The position numbers and the translations under genes were made by a program. A stretch of 64,000 bases of DNA from JBAXPV01 sp037132075 (GTDB lineage Bacteria; Bacteroidota; Bacteroidia; Bacteroidales; CAIXZF01): assembly GCA_037132075.1 (NCBI GenBank), contig JBAXPV010000001.1:196011-260010 (forward strand). The letters are read 5' to 3'. Below the pieces are notes generated by a model. That model ran no database searches and was not told the origin of the DNA. It saw nothing but the letters and a program-made list of their open reading frames with translations. Positions within the stretch are counted from its first letter, which is position 1; every line of letters begins with the position of its first letter. Below, one piece after another: positions 1 to 7,773 of this stretch.

Positions 1-200
1 AACTTGAAACCACTTTCTTCGGGCATTTCTATATCCAGGAATACCAATTCAGGTTGGTGCTTGTAAATTAGAAATACAGCCTCTTTCACTGATTTGGCCG
101 TGGCAACTACCTGGATCTTGTCAGCCATATAGCGTTCCAGAAGCATCCTTAAGGTTTCACGGGCATTCAGCTCGTCATCAACAATCACACAGGAAACCAT
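1..200 (-). CDS. Response regulator, receiver domain (partial, C-terminus outside window)
   Basis: The reverse strand reads from an ATG at 198-200 into the window edge and gives 66 residues of a CheY-like receiver domain. It starts MVSCVIVDDELNARETL, with the acidic pair D8-D9 and the phospho-acceptor D56 in the motif VFLDIEMP. These are the hallmarks of a two-component receiver. The VDDELNAR start is common in LytTR-type regulators of Bacteroidota, but the output domain is not in the window, so the class is an inference. Its histidine kinase is not visible. Confidence 0.85.
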   Translation of the reverse strand, partial: MVSCVIVDDELNARETLRMLLERYMADKIQVVATAKSVKEAVFLIYKHQPELVFLDIEMPEESGFK

Positions 201-351
201 TCTTAATATTTTTGATAAATGTAAAAAATAAGCGATGGGTTAAATGACACAATGTACAAACGCCCCCTTTTGGCGGATTATCGCATTAGAATTCTGGATA
301 ACCGCAGAATTCTTACATAAATACCCTGTAGAAAATCCCATGGAATTCGCC

Positions 352-1002
352 TTATTTTATCACTTTATCTCGTTTTAGCCCGCCCAAGAGCGCAGCTTTG
401 TAGTCACGGATAAAGGCATCGACATTTGCTGGACTGCTGGTTGTCGACTGGCCAGTCCAGACAATTTTCTCCGTTATGGCATTGAAGATCGAGGTTTCAA
501 GGTAATACTCCCTGATCGATTCATAATAACCAGGGCTGTATACGACGCTGGCATAATGGTCATAATAACCACCATATGACCCATAGTAACCGTAAGTAGC
601 ACCGGGATAGATATATCCTGCAGAACCTGGGACATAATGTGTTTCCTCTTTTTTATCAAGCAATGCAACCACCATGATGGCATCGCAGCCGGACTCACGG
701 ATGCTGTTAATGGTCTCGGATGTATTTAGTTTGATCGAATTTGTGCCGGCAACTGACATTGGAAAGCGCTCATAGCTCCTGACAGCTTTTCCGCCTCTTC
801 TGGTGATTTCATCAGCCAGGGCATCCTCGAGTTTCAATCGTACCACTTTGTTGGCTGCCATAACAGCAACAAAAATCTTGGTTGCTTTATTGCCAGCAAC
901 AAATTCAGGATTTTTCCAGGTGGCTGTCATTTGTGTGTTCGGTCCGCATCCGCTGAGTAACACAAGAAGGATTAGAGGCAGTAGTAGCGTTCTGATTTTC
1001 AT
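352..1002 (-). CDS. Lipoprotein of the DUF4136-like type
   Basis: This 216-residue protein begins with a lipoprotein signal peptide: Lys/Arg start, hydrophobic stretch and lipobox LLSGC with Cys19 as the lipidation site. It should be anchored in the cell envelope. The middle (residues about 129-160) is rich in Tyr and Gly, and the C-terminal part (YYLETSIFN, then EKIVWTGQS) resembles DUF4136-type lipoproteins, which end in a domain with a conserved 'W.g' segment. No catalytic residues are evident and no function is known. It stands alone between the regulator and engB, all on the minus strand. The family call is from memory of the pattern and is moderate. Confidence 0.7.
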   Translation of the reverse strand: MKIRTLLLPLILLVLLSGCGPNTQMTATWKNPEFVAGNKATKIFVAVMAANKVVRLKLEDALADEITRRGGKAVRSYERFPMSVAGTNSIKLNTSETINSIRESGCDAIMVVALLDKKEETHYVPGSAGYIYPGATYGYYGSYGGYYDHYASVVYSPGYYESIREYYLETSIFNAITEKIVWTGQSTTSSPANVDAFIRDYKAALLGGLKRDKVIK

Positions 1003-1043
1003 AATTATAATTTATATATGCATTATTTAGAAATATACCAAGA

Positions 1044-1664
1044 TTATTTAGGCCACCTCATTACAGGAGAAAAGATCTCGTTTGTTCCCTCAATAAAGTT
1101 GAGAACTTCATCTTGTCCTGTCCCTTCTTTTGCAGAAGTGACCATCATTTCCGGCAGTTCTTCCCAGCTTTCCAGGAGGTGATTTTTATAATTCATGATA
1201 TTCTGGGAGAGTGTTGACCCCCCAAGTTTGTCGGCTTTGGTGAATACCAGGGTAAAAGGCAAGCCTTTGGTCGCCATCCACTCCATGAATTTCAGGTCGA
1301 TCTCCTGGGGCTCCAGCCTCACGTCGATCAACTGAAAGGTATTCAGCAGGTTAGGCCGCTTCAGGAGATATTCAGTGATGATTTCGCCAATCGCAGCCCG
1401 GATCGTTTTCGAAGCCTTGGCATAGCCATAACCTGGTAAATCGACGAGATACCAGCTTTCGTTGATCATGAAATGGTTAATGAGCCGCGTTTTGCCAGGG
1501 GTTTCAGAGGTCTTGGCCAGCTTCTTCTGCCGGGTGAGCATATTGATCAGGGAAGATTTTCCCACATTAGATCTTCCGATAAAAGCATATTCCGGCAATT
1601 GAGGCGCCGGGCATTTTTTGAAGTCTGTATTGCTCATAACAAACTGAGCTGAAGTTATGATCAT
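1044..1664 (-). CDS. engB: Ribosome biogenesis GTPase YsxC/EngB
   Basis: This 206-residue single-domain GTPase has all G motifs: P-loop GRSNVGKSS (30-38), the Thr of switch I in PGKTRLINHF, DLPGYG (75-80), TKAD near residue 139 and TSAKEGTG as G5. The length and the motif GRSNVGKSSLIN are diagnostic of EngB/YihA, which assists assembly of the large ribosomal subunit and is usually essential. Its start codon overlaps the stop of the upstream glsB gene by 4 bp, so the two are probably translationally coupled. It is the last gene of a minus-strand run glsA-glsB-engB. Confidence 0.95.
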   Translation of the reverse strand: MIITSAQFVMSNTDFKKCPAPQLPEYAFIGRSNVGKSSLINMLTRQKKLAKTSETPGKTRLINHFMINESWYLVDLPGYGYAKASKTIRAAIGEIITEYLLKRPNLLNTFQLIDVRLEPQEIDLKFMEWMATKGLPFTLVFTKADKLGGSTLSQNIMNYKNHLLESWEELPEMMVTSAKEGTGQDEVLNFIEGTNEIFSPVMRWPK

Positions 1665-2599
1665 GCCCGTGGTGGAGATTTGTGATCCATAAGATGCCTT
1701 TCTTTTTTAGTGTCGTAAATATCGTCGATGGTAATCATGATCCCGGTTTCCTCGACTTCGCCGAAGCCAGGGTTCAGGGCAGTGCCAAAGGTGCGCATTG
1801 TGGGCGAGATATTCATATAAGTATTTACCAAAGGAGGGATATTCTCGCCATGAGCGCGAACCTCATGCGACAGAATCTTATAATTTTCCTGGTAATTGCT
1901 CCCGTTAAAAACGAGATCCAACTGTAAGGCATCATGTGTCAGTGGCAAGGGACTGAAAGGAGAAATGAGTCCTTCATTGTCAGGGAAAAACCTTTTTAAG
2001 AAATGGAGGATAAGATCACGGGCATAGGGATCGAAACTCAGATACATCGTGATCTTACCAAAGAAATACTTCACATCAGGATTCAGGGTGATCACCGCAC
2101 CCAGTCCGTCCCAAATATTGTCGAGGGCAAACAGGCCTTTACGGGTATCGGTGGATGCCTGGTAAGCCGGTTGCACCCATGACCTGCCAAGTTCAATGGT
2201 TTTGTGAAGGTAATCCTTTACAAAATTGTCGCTGAATTGAAAAAGTTCTGCCGTTGGTGTGTGCCAATGGCCATGTTCATTTTTCCTGATCTTACTGCCA
2301 TGAATAAAACGATAACCGCCAATAATGTCCTTGTCACGCGGATTCCAGACGATCAGCTGGTCGAAGGCACCATCCATGGTGTCAAATTCATCGATATCGA
2401 GTGCGTAGCCTGTTCCGCCGCCGGAGGCACGGAAGGTCAGCTCCCGCAGCCTGCCAACTTCTCGCATCAACAAGGGTGCTGTGAGATGGTTGAAGATATA
2501 AATTTCATTATTCCCATAATTGGTGTACTTGACGAACAGGTCGGAGGTCATCTCCTTCTCAAGCTCAACAACAGGAATGGGTGCTTGTATTGGTTCCAT
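1661..2599 (-). CDS. glsB: GNAT-fold N-acyltransferase, probable glycine N-acyltransferase GlsB
   Basis: This 312-residue protein belongs to the hemolysin/OlsB-like acyltransferase group with a GNAT fold. The region around residues 75-150 reads LDIDEFDTMDGAFDQLIVWN then GGYRFI and ELGRSWV, as in ornithine/glycine lipid N-acyltransferases. In Bacteroides thetaiotaomicron the adjacent glsB and glsA genes make monoacyl and then diacyl glycine lipids. The same pair, in the same relative order, is seen here, which supports the assignment. It would transfer a 3-hydroxy fatty acyl group from acyl carrier protein to glycine. It lies 15 bp downstream of glsA and overlaps engB by 4 bp. Substrate identity is inferred from family and context. 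Confidence 0.82.
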   Translation of the reverse strand: MEPIQAPIPVVELEKEMTSDLFVKYTNYGNNEIYIFNHLTAPLLMREVGRLRELTFRASGGGTGYALDIDEFDTMDGAFDQLIVWNPRDKDIIGGYRFIHGSKIRKNEHGHWHTPTAELFQFSDNFVKDYLHKTIELGRSWVQPAYQASTDTRKGLFALDNIWDGLGAVITLNPDVKYFFGKITMYLSFDPYARDLILHFLKRFFPDNEGLISPFSPLPLTHDALQLDLVFNGSNYQENYKILSHEVRAHGENIPPLVNTYMNISPTMRTFGTALNPGFGEVEETGIMITIDDIYDTKKERHLMDHKSPPRA

Positions 2600-2614
2600 G
2601 GCGATTGATTGCGA

Positions 2615-3487
2615 TTAAATAAAGTCTGTAAAATTATCTTTACCCTCCCGAATCGCATATACATGAGAACGCAGGCGACTGGCCCATTCGGTATCTGAAT
2701 GACGCTTGTCGAACACGGTATAAGGAATGGGTTTCCCAAAGGTAATAATCAATGGCTTATTCCGCTGTTTGAACATCTCATCGATCAGGTAAAGCATTTC
2801 GATATTGGCTTTCAGCCCAAGCAACTTTCGGAAGTTGGCGAGGCGATAAAAGAAAGAAGAGTTTCTACCATTTATATAGGTAGGGATAATGTCACGTTGG
2901 AAAATCTTCGATTTGGTAATAAAAGTCTTTTTCCAATCAAGATCGATAATCTCGCCTTTAACCATTCGTGAACACAGTCCTGCCGGGAAATACAGCAGTG
3001 TTTTGTTAGAGGCATAGGTCTCGTTCATGATCTGAATATTGCCGGCATTGCTCCCGTGCTTATTGATTGGTATAAAAAGAGGCTGAAGGTTTGGGACATT
3101 CATCAGCAGGTCGTTGACCGGGAAACAAATTTCTTTGCGGACTTTGCTGGCAGCAAGGATCAGCGCCATGCCATCCATGCCGCCCAAGGGATGGTTGGAG
3201 GCGATGGTGATCTTTCCCGCTGCCGGAATGTTCTCCAGGCCTTTCAATTCAAGATTCACCCCGAATTCATCCAGACAGTCGGAGAGAAAATCCACACCGA
3301 TACGGTCCTGGAAGTTGTACATGAAGTCATTAAGTTCCTTCTCATGGATGACCCGTTTCAGGTATGACAACAGGAAGCCAGGCATGATGCGTAGTAAACG
3401 CGGGTTCTTGCTGGCAATCAGGCCCTGCAGATCAAAGAAAGGCTTTCTTTCTGCGGCACTGTTGTTTTCTGATTTTGATCCTGTCAT
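2615..3487 (-). CDS. glsA: PlsC-like O-acyltransferase, probable GlsA
   Basis: This is a 290-residue lysophospholipid-type acyltransferase. The N-terminal 100 residues are followed by the acceptor motif SNHPLGGMDGMAL, in which His and Asp are five residues apart rather than the four of classical PlsC. Further on, FPAGLCSRM stands where PlsC has its 'EGTRS'-like block, and TYINGRNSSFFYRL is typical of the GlsA/OlsA-like group. With GlsB it would complete diacylated glycine lipids by acylating the 3-hydroxyl of the first fatty acid. It is the first gene of the minus-strand run; the divergent dcw operon begins 316 bp away. Function is inferred from the pairing with glsB. Confidence 0.8.
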   Translation of the reverse strand: MTGSKSENNSAAERKPFFDLQGLIASKNPRLLRIMPGFLLSYLKRVIHEKELNDFMYNFQDRIGVDFLSDCLDEFGVNLELKGLENIPAAGKITIASNHPLGGMDGMALILAASKVRKEICFPVNDLLMNVPNLQPLFIPINKHGSNAGNIQIMNETYASNKTLLYFPAGLCSRMVKGEIIDLDWKKTFITKSKIFQRDIIPTYINGRNSSFFYRLANFRKLLGLKANIEMLYLIDEMFKQRNKPLIITFGKPIPYTVFDKRHSDTEWASRLRSHVYAIREGKDNFTDFI

Positions 3488-3706
3488 GCGCTATTTCTTC
3501 CTGTTATTATACAAACTTAAGCATTCTCAGCCATTGTTACAAATTCAGGGAGAAAAAAAAGCTGGATCACTGATAACCAGTCCATTTAGCCCTTGTGAAT
3601 ATGTTGATAAATTTTTTGGGCCAAAAATCCTAGTTCACTGATATTCATATTATTAGAAACTTTTTACTAAAATATTCGTTTACAAGTGTAACATTTTATC
3701 AACAAA
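3488..3706. other. Intergenic region between divergent glsA and mraZ
   Basis: No gene or RNA is recognisable in this AT-rich stretch. It contains an odd palindrome at 3613-3627 (TTTTTGG, one centre base, CCAAAAA), which could be a protein-binding site for the glsA side, but this is only a guess. The dcw promoter and repeats lie at its right-hand edge. Confidence 0.4.
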
Positions 3707-3746
3707 ATGGTAAAAAGTAGGAGTAAATGGATACAAGTGGGAAAAA
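3707..3746 (+). promoter_or_regulatory. Putative MraZ operator: four 10-bp-spaced repeats
   Basis: Four direct repeats follow one another at exactly 10-bp spacing: ATGGTAAAAA, GTAGGAGTAA, ATGGATACAA and GTGGGAAAAA, starting at 3707, 3717, 3727 and 3737. Each has the core TGG or AGG. MraZ of Escherichia coli binds TGGGN boxes separated by 5 bp, that is with the same 10-bp period, upstream of its own gene. Here the array ends 6 bp before a -7 promoter box, so MraZ bound there would cover the -33 region and block transcription. The repeats are seen; the regulator is inferred. Confidence 0.6.
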
Positions 3747-3752
3747 TCGACG

Positions 3753-3760
3753 TATATTTG
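3753..3760 (+). promoter_or_regulatory. Promoter -7 box (TATATTTG) of the dcw operon
   Basis: TATATTTG is an exact match to the Bacteroidota -7 consensus TANNTTTG. Transcription would start near 3767, giving a leader of about 37 nt before the GTG of mraZ. No TTG is present at the -33 position; the repeat array occupies that place. Confidence 0.55.
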
Positions 3761-3803
3761 GACAAGATTACCAACGCTTTCAAAACCAGTTAAAGAGAGA
3801 CTA

Positions 3804-4274
3804 GTGGACTTAAAAGGCAAATACGAATGCACACTTGACAACAAAGGGCGGATTATGCTTCCGGCTGTTTTGAAGAAACAGATGCCCAAAGAAGTCAGTG
3901 AAGAGTTTACTGTCAATCGGGGATTTGATGGCTGTCTTGTACTTTATCCCAGCACAAAGTGGGATGATATACGTGGTGACTTGAAGCAGTTAAGTGATTA
4001 CGACGAGGGGGAGCGTGAATTTAAGCGCACCTATCTTGAGTATGCCATTCCGGTGGGGCTTGACGCAATGAGTCGTTTTCTTCTGACACAGAAATTACTC
4101 GACTGGGCCGGGCTGAAGAAGGATGTGATCCTTGTCGGCGTAGGCGAATACATCGAGATCTGGGATCAGAAGACGTATGAATCAAGGACCAAGATGAGTC
4201 AGAAAGATTTCTCCACGATGGCCGCGAAAGTGATGGGTAAGATCAAACCCCACACTTCGACGGATGTACCATAA
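3804..4274 (+). CDS. mraZ: MraZ, transcriptional regulator of the dcw cluster
   Basis: This 156-residue protein starts at GTG and reads MDLKGKYECTLDNKGRIMLP, the typical first SpoVT/AbrB-type DNA-binding repeat of MraZ. A second repeat follows around residues 80-115 (LEYAIPVGLDAMSRFLL). MraZ forms a ring-shaped oligomer and represses or tunes the division/cell-wall operon by binding repeats upstream of its own gene; matching repeats are present at 3707-3746. It is the first gene of the operon and overlaps rsmH by 11 bp. The GTG start is preferred because it aligns with the family N-terminus. Confidence 0.93.
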   Translation: MDLKGKYECTLDNKGRIMLPAVLKKQMPKEVSEEFTVNRGFDGCLVLYPSTKWDDIRGDLKQLSDYDEGEREFKRTYLEYAIPVGLDAMSRFLLTQKLLDWAGLKKDVILVGVGEYIEIWDQKTYESRTKMSQKDFSTMAAKVMGKIKPHTSTDVP

Positions 4275-5157
4275 ACCAGTCCTGCTCACCGAATCGATAG
4301 AAGGCTTATCCCTGAAACCGGATGGGATCTATGTTGATGCTACCTTTGGGGGTGGCGGTCACAGCCGTGAAATCCTGAAAAAACTTGTTGGCGGAAAATT
4401 GATTGCCTTCGACCAGGATGACGAAGCCATTGCCAACCTGCCTGATGACGACCGCATCTGCCTTGTAACCAGAAACTTCAGATACCTGACCCACTTCCTT
4501 CGTTACCTCGATGCGATCCCTGTCGATGGTATTCTCTGCGACCTGGGCGTATCCTCTCACCAGATCGATTCACCGGAACGCGGTTTTTCAACACGTTTTG
4601 ATGGTGAACTCGACATGCGGATGAACAACAATAAGACTTTAACTGCTAGAGAAGTCGTCAACAAATACCCTGAGGAAAAGCTAAAAGACATTCTTCAATT
4701 ATATGGTGAGATCGACAACGCCCGGAAATCGGCTGCGGCTCTGGTTAATGCCAGGAGCAATCAGGAGATTGTAACCACTACTGACTTGAAGGCCGCATTG
4801 CAACGTTGCATGCCGCGTGGTAAAGAAAACCAGTACCTCGCACAGGTTTTTCAAGCTTTACGAATTGAAGTGAACCAGGAACTGGATTCACTCCGTGAGT
4901 TCCTGGAACAAACGGAGAAAGTACTTGGCCATGGCGGCCGCCTGGTGATGATCTCCTATCACAGTCTGGAAGATCGCCTGGTAAAGAACTTCATGCGTAA
5001 TGGGAACCTTGAAGGGACCGTTGAAAAAGACTTCTACGGAAATCTGCGCACTCCTTTTCACCAGGTCACACGCAAACCAATGCTGGCCGGGGAAGAAGAG
5101 ACGCGTGAGAACCCAAGAGCTCGCTCTGCTAAAATGAGGATCGCTGAAAAACTATGA
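4264..5157 (+). CDS. rsmH: 16S rRNA (cytosine(1402)-N(4))-methyltransferase
   Basis: This 297-residue S-adenosylmethionine-dependent methyltransferase (MraW/RsmH) methylates N4 of C1402 in 16S rRNA. Visible motifs are MYHKPVLLTESIEGL at the N-terminus, the SAM-binding loop DATFGGGGHSREIL (about 26-39), DLGVSSHQID, RGFSTRFDGELDMRM and the C-terminal SYHSLEDRLVKNFM. Length fits the family. The start overlaps mraZ, and its stop overlaps the ftsL start as ATGA at 5154-5157. Confidence 0.96.
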   Translation: MYHKPVLLTESIEGLSLKPDGIYVDATFGGGGHSREILKKLVGGKLIAFDQDDEAIANLPDDDRICLVTRNFRYLTHFLRYLDAIPVDGILCDLGVSSHQIDSPERGFSTRFDGELDMRMNNNKTLTAREVVNKYPEEKLKDILQLYGEIDNARKSAAALVNARSNQEIVTTTDLKAALQRCMPRGKENQYLAQVFQALRIEVNQELDSLREFLEQTEKVLGHGGRLVMISYHSLEDRLVKNFMRNGNLEGTVEKDFYGNLRTPFHQVTRKPMLAGEEETRENPRARSAKMRIAEKL

Positions 5158-5654
5158 GTTCAGAGAAAGAAAATATCAAAAAAGAAGCGGAAGAGGCTGT
5201 GGCGAAAGACGTCAATGCCCTGGCTGATGAGCTCATCACTGAGACTCAGAACCAGGACATTAAAGACAAGCCGGAAGCAGCACAGAAGAAAAAAGGAATT
5301 AGACCGGCAAAGATGGTCCAGGGCATGCTGGACGGCACTTTCCTCACCACAGGCCAGCTTTCCCAATTGATTCCTTTCATCTTTTATATGGTATTCCTGA
5401 TCATGCTTTTGATTGCCAATACTTATTATGCTGAGAAGATGGTACGCCAGATCGAACAGATAAAGAAAGACTTGAAGGAATTGCGCTACGAACAGATCAC
5501 AACACGCTCAGAGCTGATGTTTCTCAGCAAGCAATCTGAAGTAGCCCGAAGACTGAATGTTACAGGACTGAAAGAATCGGTAGTGCCCCCGGAAAAGATC
5601 ATGATCAAAAGCACTGAGGACAGTAAAACAAATTCACAAACCAAGGCCAAATAG
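5154..5654 (+). CDS. ftsL: FtsL-like division protein
   Basis: This 166-residue single-pass membrane protein sits in the ftsL position between rsmH and ftsI. A charged cytoplasmic region (1-70) precedes one transmembrane helix (about 72-91). A short coiled coil follows (about 92-130, MVRQIEQIKKDLKELRYEQ), then a periplasmic tail. This is the bacteroidete FtsL architecture. FtsL pairs with FtsB/DivIC and recruits and activates the FtsW-FtsI septal synthase. Sequence identity in this family is low, so the call rests on topology and position. Confidence 0.82.
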   Translation: MSSEKENIKKEAEEAVAKDVNALADELITETQNQDIKDKPEAAQKKKGIRPAKMVQGMLDGTFLTTGQLSQLIPFIFYMVFLIMLLIANTYYAEKMVRQIEQIKKDLKELRYEQITTRSELMFLSKQSEVARRLNVTGLKESVVPPEKIMIKSTEDSKTNSQTKAK

Positions 5655-5669
5655 TCGCAAACCCTAAGG

Positions 5670-7772
5670 ATGGACATTAAAAAAGTTATCGGATTCAGAG
5701 CCTGGCTGGTTTACTTCGGCATCATCATCTTTGCCCTGGCGATCATTGCGCGTCTCGCTCATATCCAGTTTGTGGAAGGCGACAAGCTTCGGGAGAAAGC
5801 CCGGGAAATGACGATGCGTTACGATCCTATCGAGGAGATGAGAGGCAGTATCCTCGCCAGCGACGGCAGTATCCTGGCGACTTCGATCCCGATATTCGAC
5901 CTGCGAATGGACATGGGCACAGGGGCATATTCCGAAACTTATTTTAGCGAGAACGTTGATTCACTGGCATATTACCTCTCCCGCCTTTTCAAAGATAAAA
6001 GCAAATCAGATTATAAGATCCTTTTAATGCATGCATGGAATGAGAAAGACCGTTTCCTGCTTTTGCGTAAGAATGCTACTTATGCCGAACTCAAGAAAGT
6101 CAGGCACATGCCCGTTTTCAGGCTGGGGAGATTCAAAGGAGGCCTTGTCACTGTAGAAAAAAGTCGTCGTGAGCTCCCTTTTAAAGAACTCGCCCTACGT
6201 ACGATAGGTTTTCAGCGGGATTCAACCAAAGTTGGGATGGAAGGCGGATTTGACTCTTTTCTAACCGGCACATCCGGCAGAAGGCTTGTTCGAAAACTTG
6301 CCAATGGGGCCTGGATGCCGGTAAGCAGCAAGGATGACATTGAACCCAAAGATGGCAATGATATCATTTCAACTTTAGATGTCAACATCCAGGATGTAGC
6401 TGAAGACGCCTTACTTCGTAACCTTCAGGAGAATGAGGCTGACCGCGGATGTGTGATCCTGATGGAAGTTGAGACTGGTTATATCAAAGCCATTGCCAAC
6501 CTCTCCCGCAAATCAGACGGGCGTTACGTGGAAGACATGAACTATGCCATCTCGGATGCTGCAGAACCCGGGTCCACTTTTAAAACAGTAAGTCTTGCTG
6601 TTGCACTGAACGACGGCCTGATCAATATCGACAGCACGATTAACATCGGTGGTGGTAGTGTCATGTTCTGCAACCAGACGATGCGCGATTCCCATGAGGG
6701 AGGTCCCAGCCTGCTAACGATCCGTGAATGTCTTTATCATTCATCCAACGTAGGTGTCTCTAAAGTAATTACTCATGCTTATGGACGGCATCCCAAGAAT
6801 TTTAGGGCCGGACTGGCACGGATCGGAATCGATCAACCTCTTGGCCTCGACATCAAGGGAGAAGCCAAACCCTATATCAAAGACACTGCAGACAAATACT
6901 GGACCGACTGCTACTCCGTTCCCTGGATGTCAGTTGGATATGAGCTAAAGATCAGCCCTATCCAGACACTAACATTCTATAATGCCATTGCCAACAACGG
7001 TGTTAAAGTAAAACCACTGTTTGTCAGAGAGATCCGTCAATATGGCCGTGTGGTTAAAACCTTCCCTCCCGAAGTTCTGATGAAAGAAATGTGTTCTAAA
7101 GAAGTTGTTGCCAAGCTCCGTTCGATGCTGGAAGGTGTCGTAAAATTTGGAACTGGCAAGAAACTGGACAATGAATTGTATTCTATTGCAGGAAAGACAG
7201 GGACTGCACAAATCCACCAGTTGGGAAAAGGATTTGACAAGACCAATTATAAAGCATCATTTGTAGGATATTTCCCGGCTGACAAACCAAAATACAGCTG
7301 TATCGTTGTGATTAACAGTCCATCCAAGGGTGTGTATTACGGAGGTGCAGTAGCAGCGCCGGTGTTTAAAGAAATTGCTGACAAGATTTATGCAACCCAG
7401 CTTGACATTCAACCCAAACGGAAGCCCCAGGCACGCAGTTTAGAAATCCCAAGGGTTGTTGCTGGCAACAAATTCGACATTCAGAAAATTTATAGCGCCC
7501 TTGGTTATGCGCCCTTGAAAGAAAGCAGTGCAGTATGGCTCGAATACCTGGGTGATTCATCGAGTACCCGTTACAGTGAGCGCATTGAACCAGCTATCGG
7601 GATTCCAAACGTGGTAGGGATGAGTCCGAAAGACGGTATCTATCTTTTGGAGAAATCAGGTTTTCGTGTACGACTCAGCGGGCGTGGACAGATCAAAAAC
7701 CAGATACCTGCAGCCGGGAGTGTCGCCATAAAAAACGCTACCGTAATCCTTGAATTGGGAAACCCTCTATAG
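5670..7772 (+). CDS. ftsI: Septal peptidoglycan transpeptidase (class B PBP) with PASTA domain
   Basis: This 700-residue protein has one N-terminal transmembrane helix (about 10-30), a pedestal domain and a transpeptidase domain. The active-site motifs are S302-T-F-K305, SSN at 358-360 and KTG at 509-511. Residues about 640-700 (IPNVVGMSPKDGIYLLEKSG) form a PASTA domain. It cross-links septal peptidoglycan together with FtsW, encoded downstream. Translation appears chained: the gap to ftsL is 15 bp and murE starts 1 bp after its stop. Confidence 0.95.
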   Translation: MDIKKVIGFRAWLVYFGIIIFALAIIARLAHIQFVEGDKLREKAREMTMRYDPIEEMRGSILASDGSILATSIPIFDLRMDMGTGAYSETYFSENVDSLAYYLSRLFKDKSKSDYKILLMHAWNEKDRFLLLRKNATYAELKKVRHMPVFRLGRFKGGLVTVEKSRRELPFKELALRTIGFQRDSTKVGMEGGFDSFLTGTSGRRLVRKLANGAWMPVSSKDDIEPKDGNDIISTLDVNIQDVAEDALLRNLQENEADRGCVILMEVETGYIKAIANLSRKSDGRYVEDMNYAISDAAEPGSTFKTVSLAVALNDGLINIDSTINIGGGSVMFCNQTMRDSHEGGPSLLTIRECLYHSSNVGVSKVITHAYGRHPKNFRAGLARIGIDQPLGLDIKGEAKPYIKDTADKYWTDCYSVPWMSVGYELKISPIQTLTFYNAIANNGVKVKPLFVREIRQYGRVVKTFPPEVLMKEMCSKEVVAKLRSMLEGVVKFGTGKKLDNELYSIAGKTGTAQIHQLGKGFDKTNYKASFVGYFPADKPKYSCIVVINSPSKGVYYGGAVAAPVFKEIADKIYATQLDIQPKRKPQARSLEIPRVVAGNKFDIQKIYSALGYAPLKESSAVWLEYLGDSSSTRYSERIEPAIGIPNVVGMSPKDGIYLLEKSGFRVRLSGRGQIKNQIPAAGSVAIKNATVILELGNPL

Positions 7773-7773
7773 C

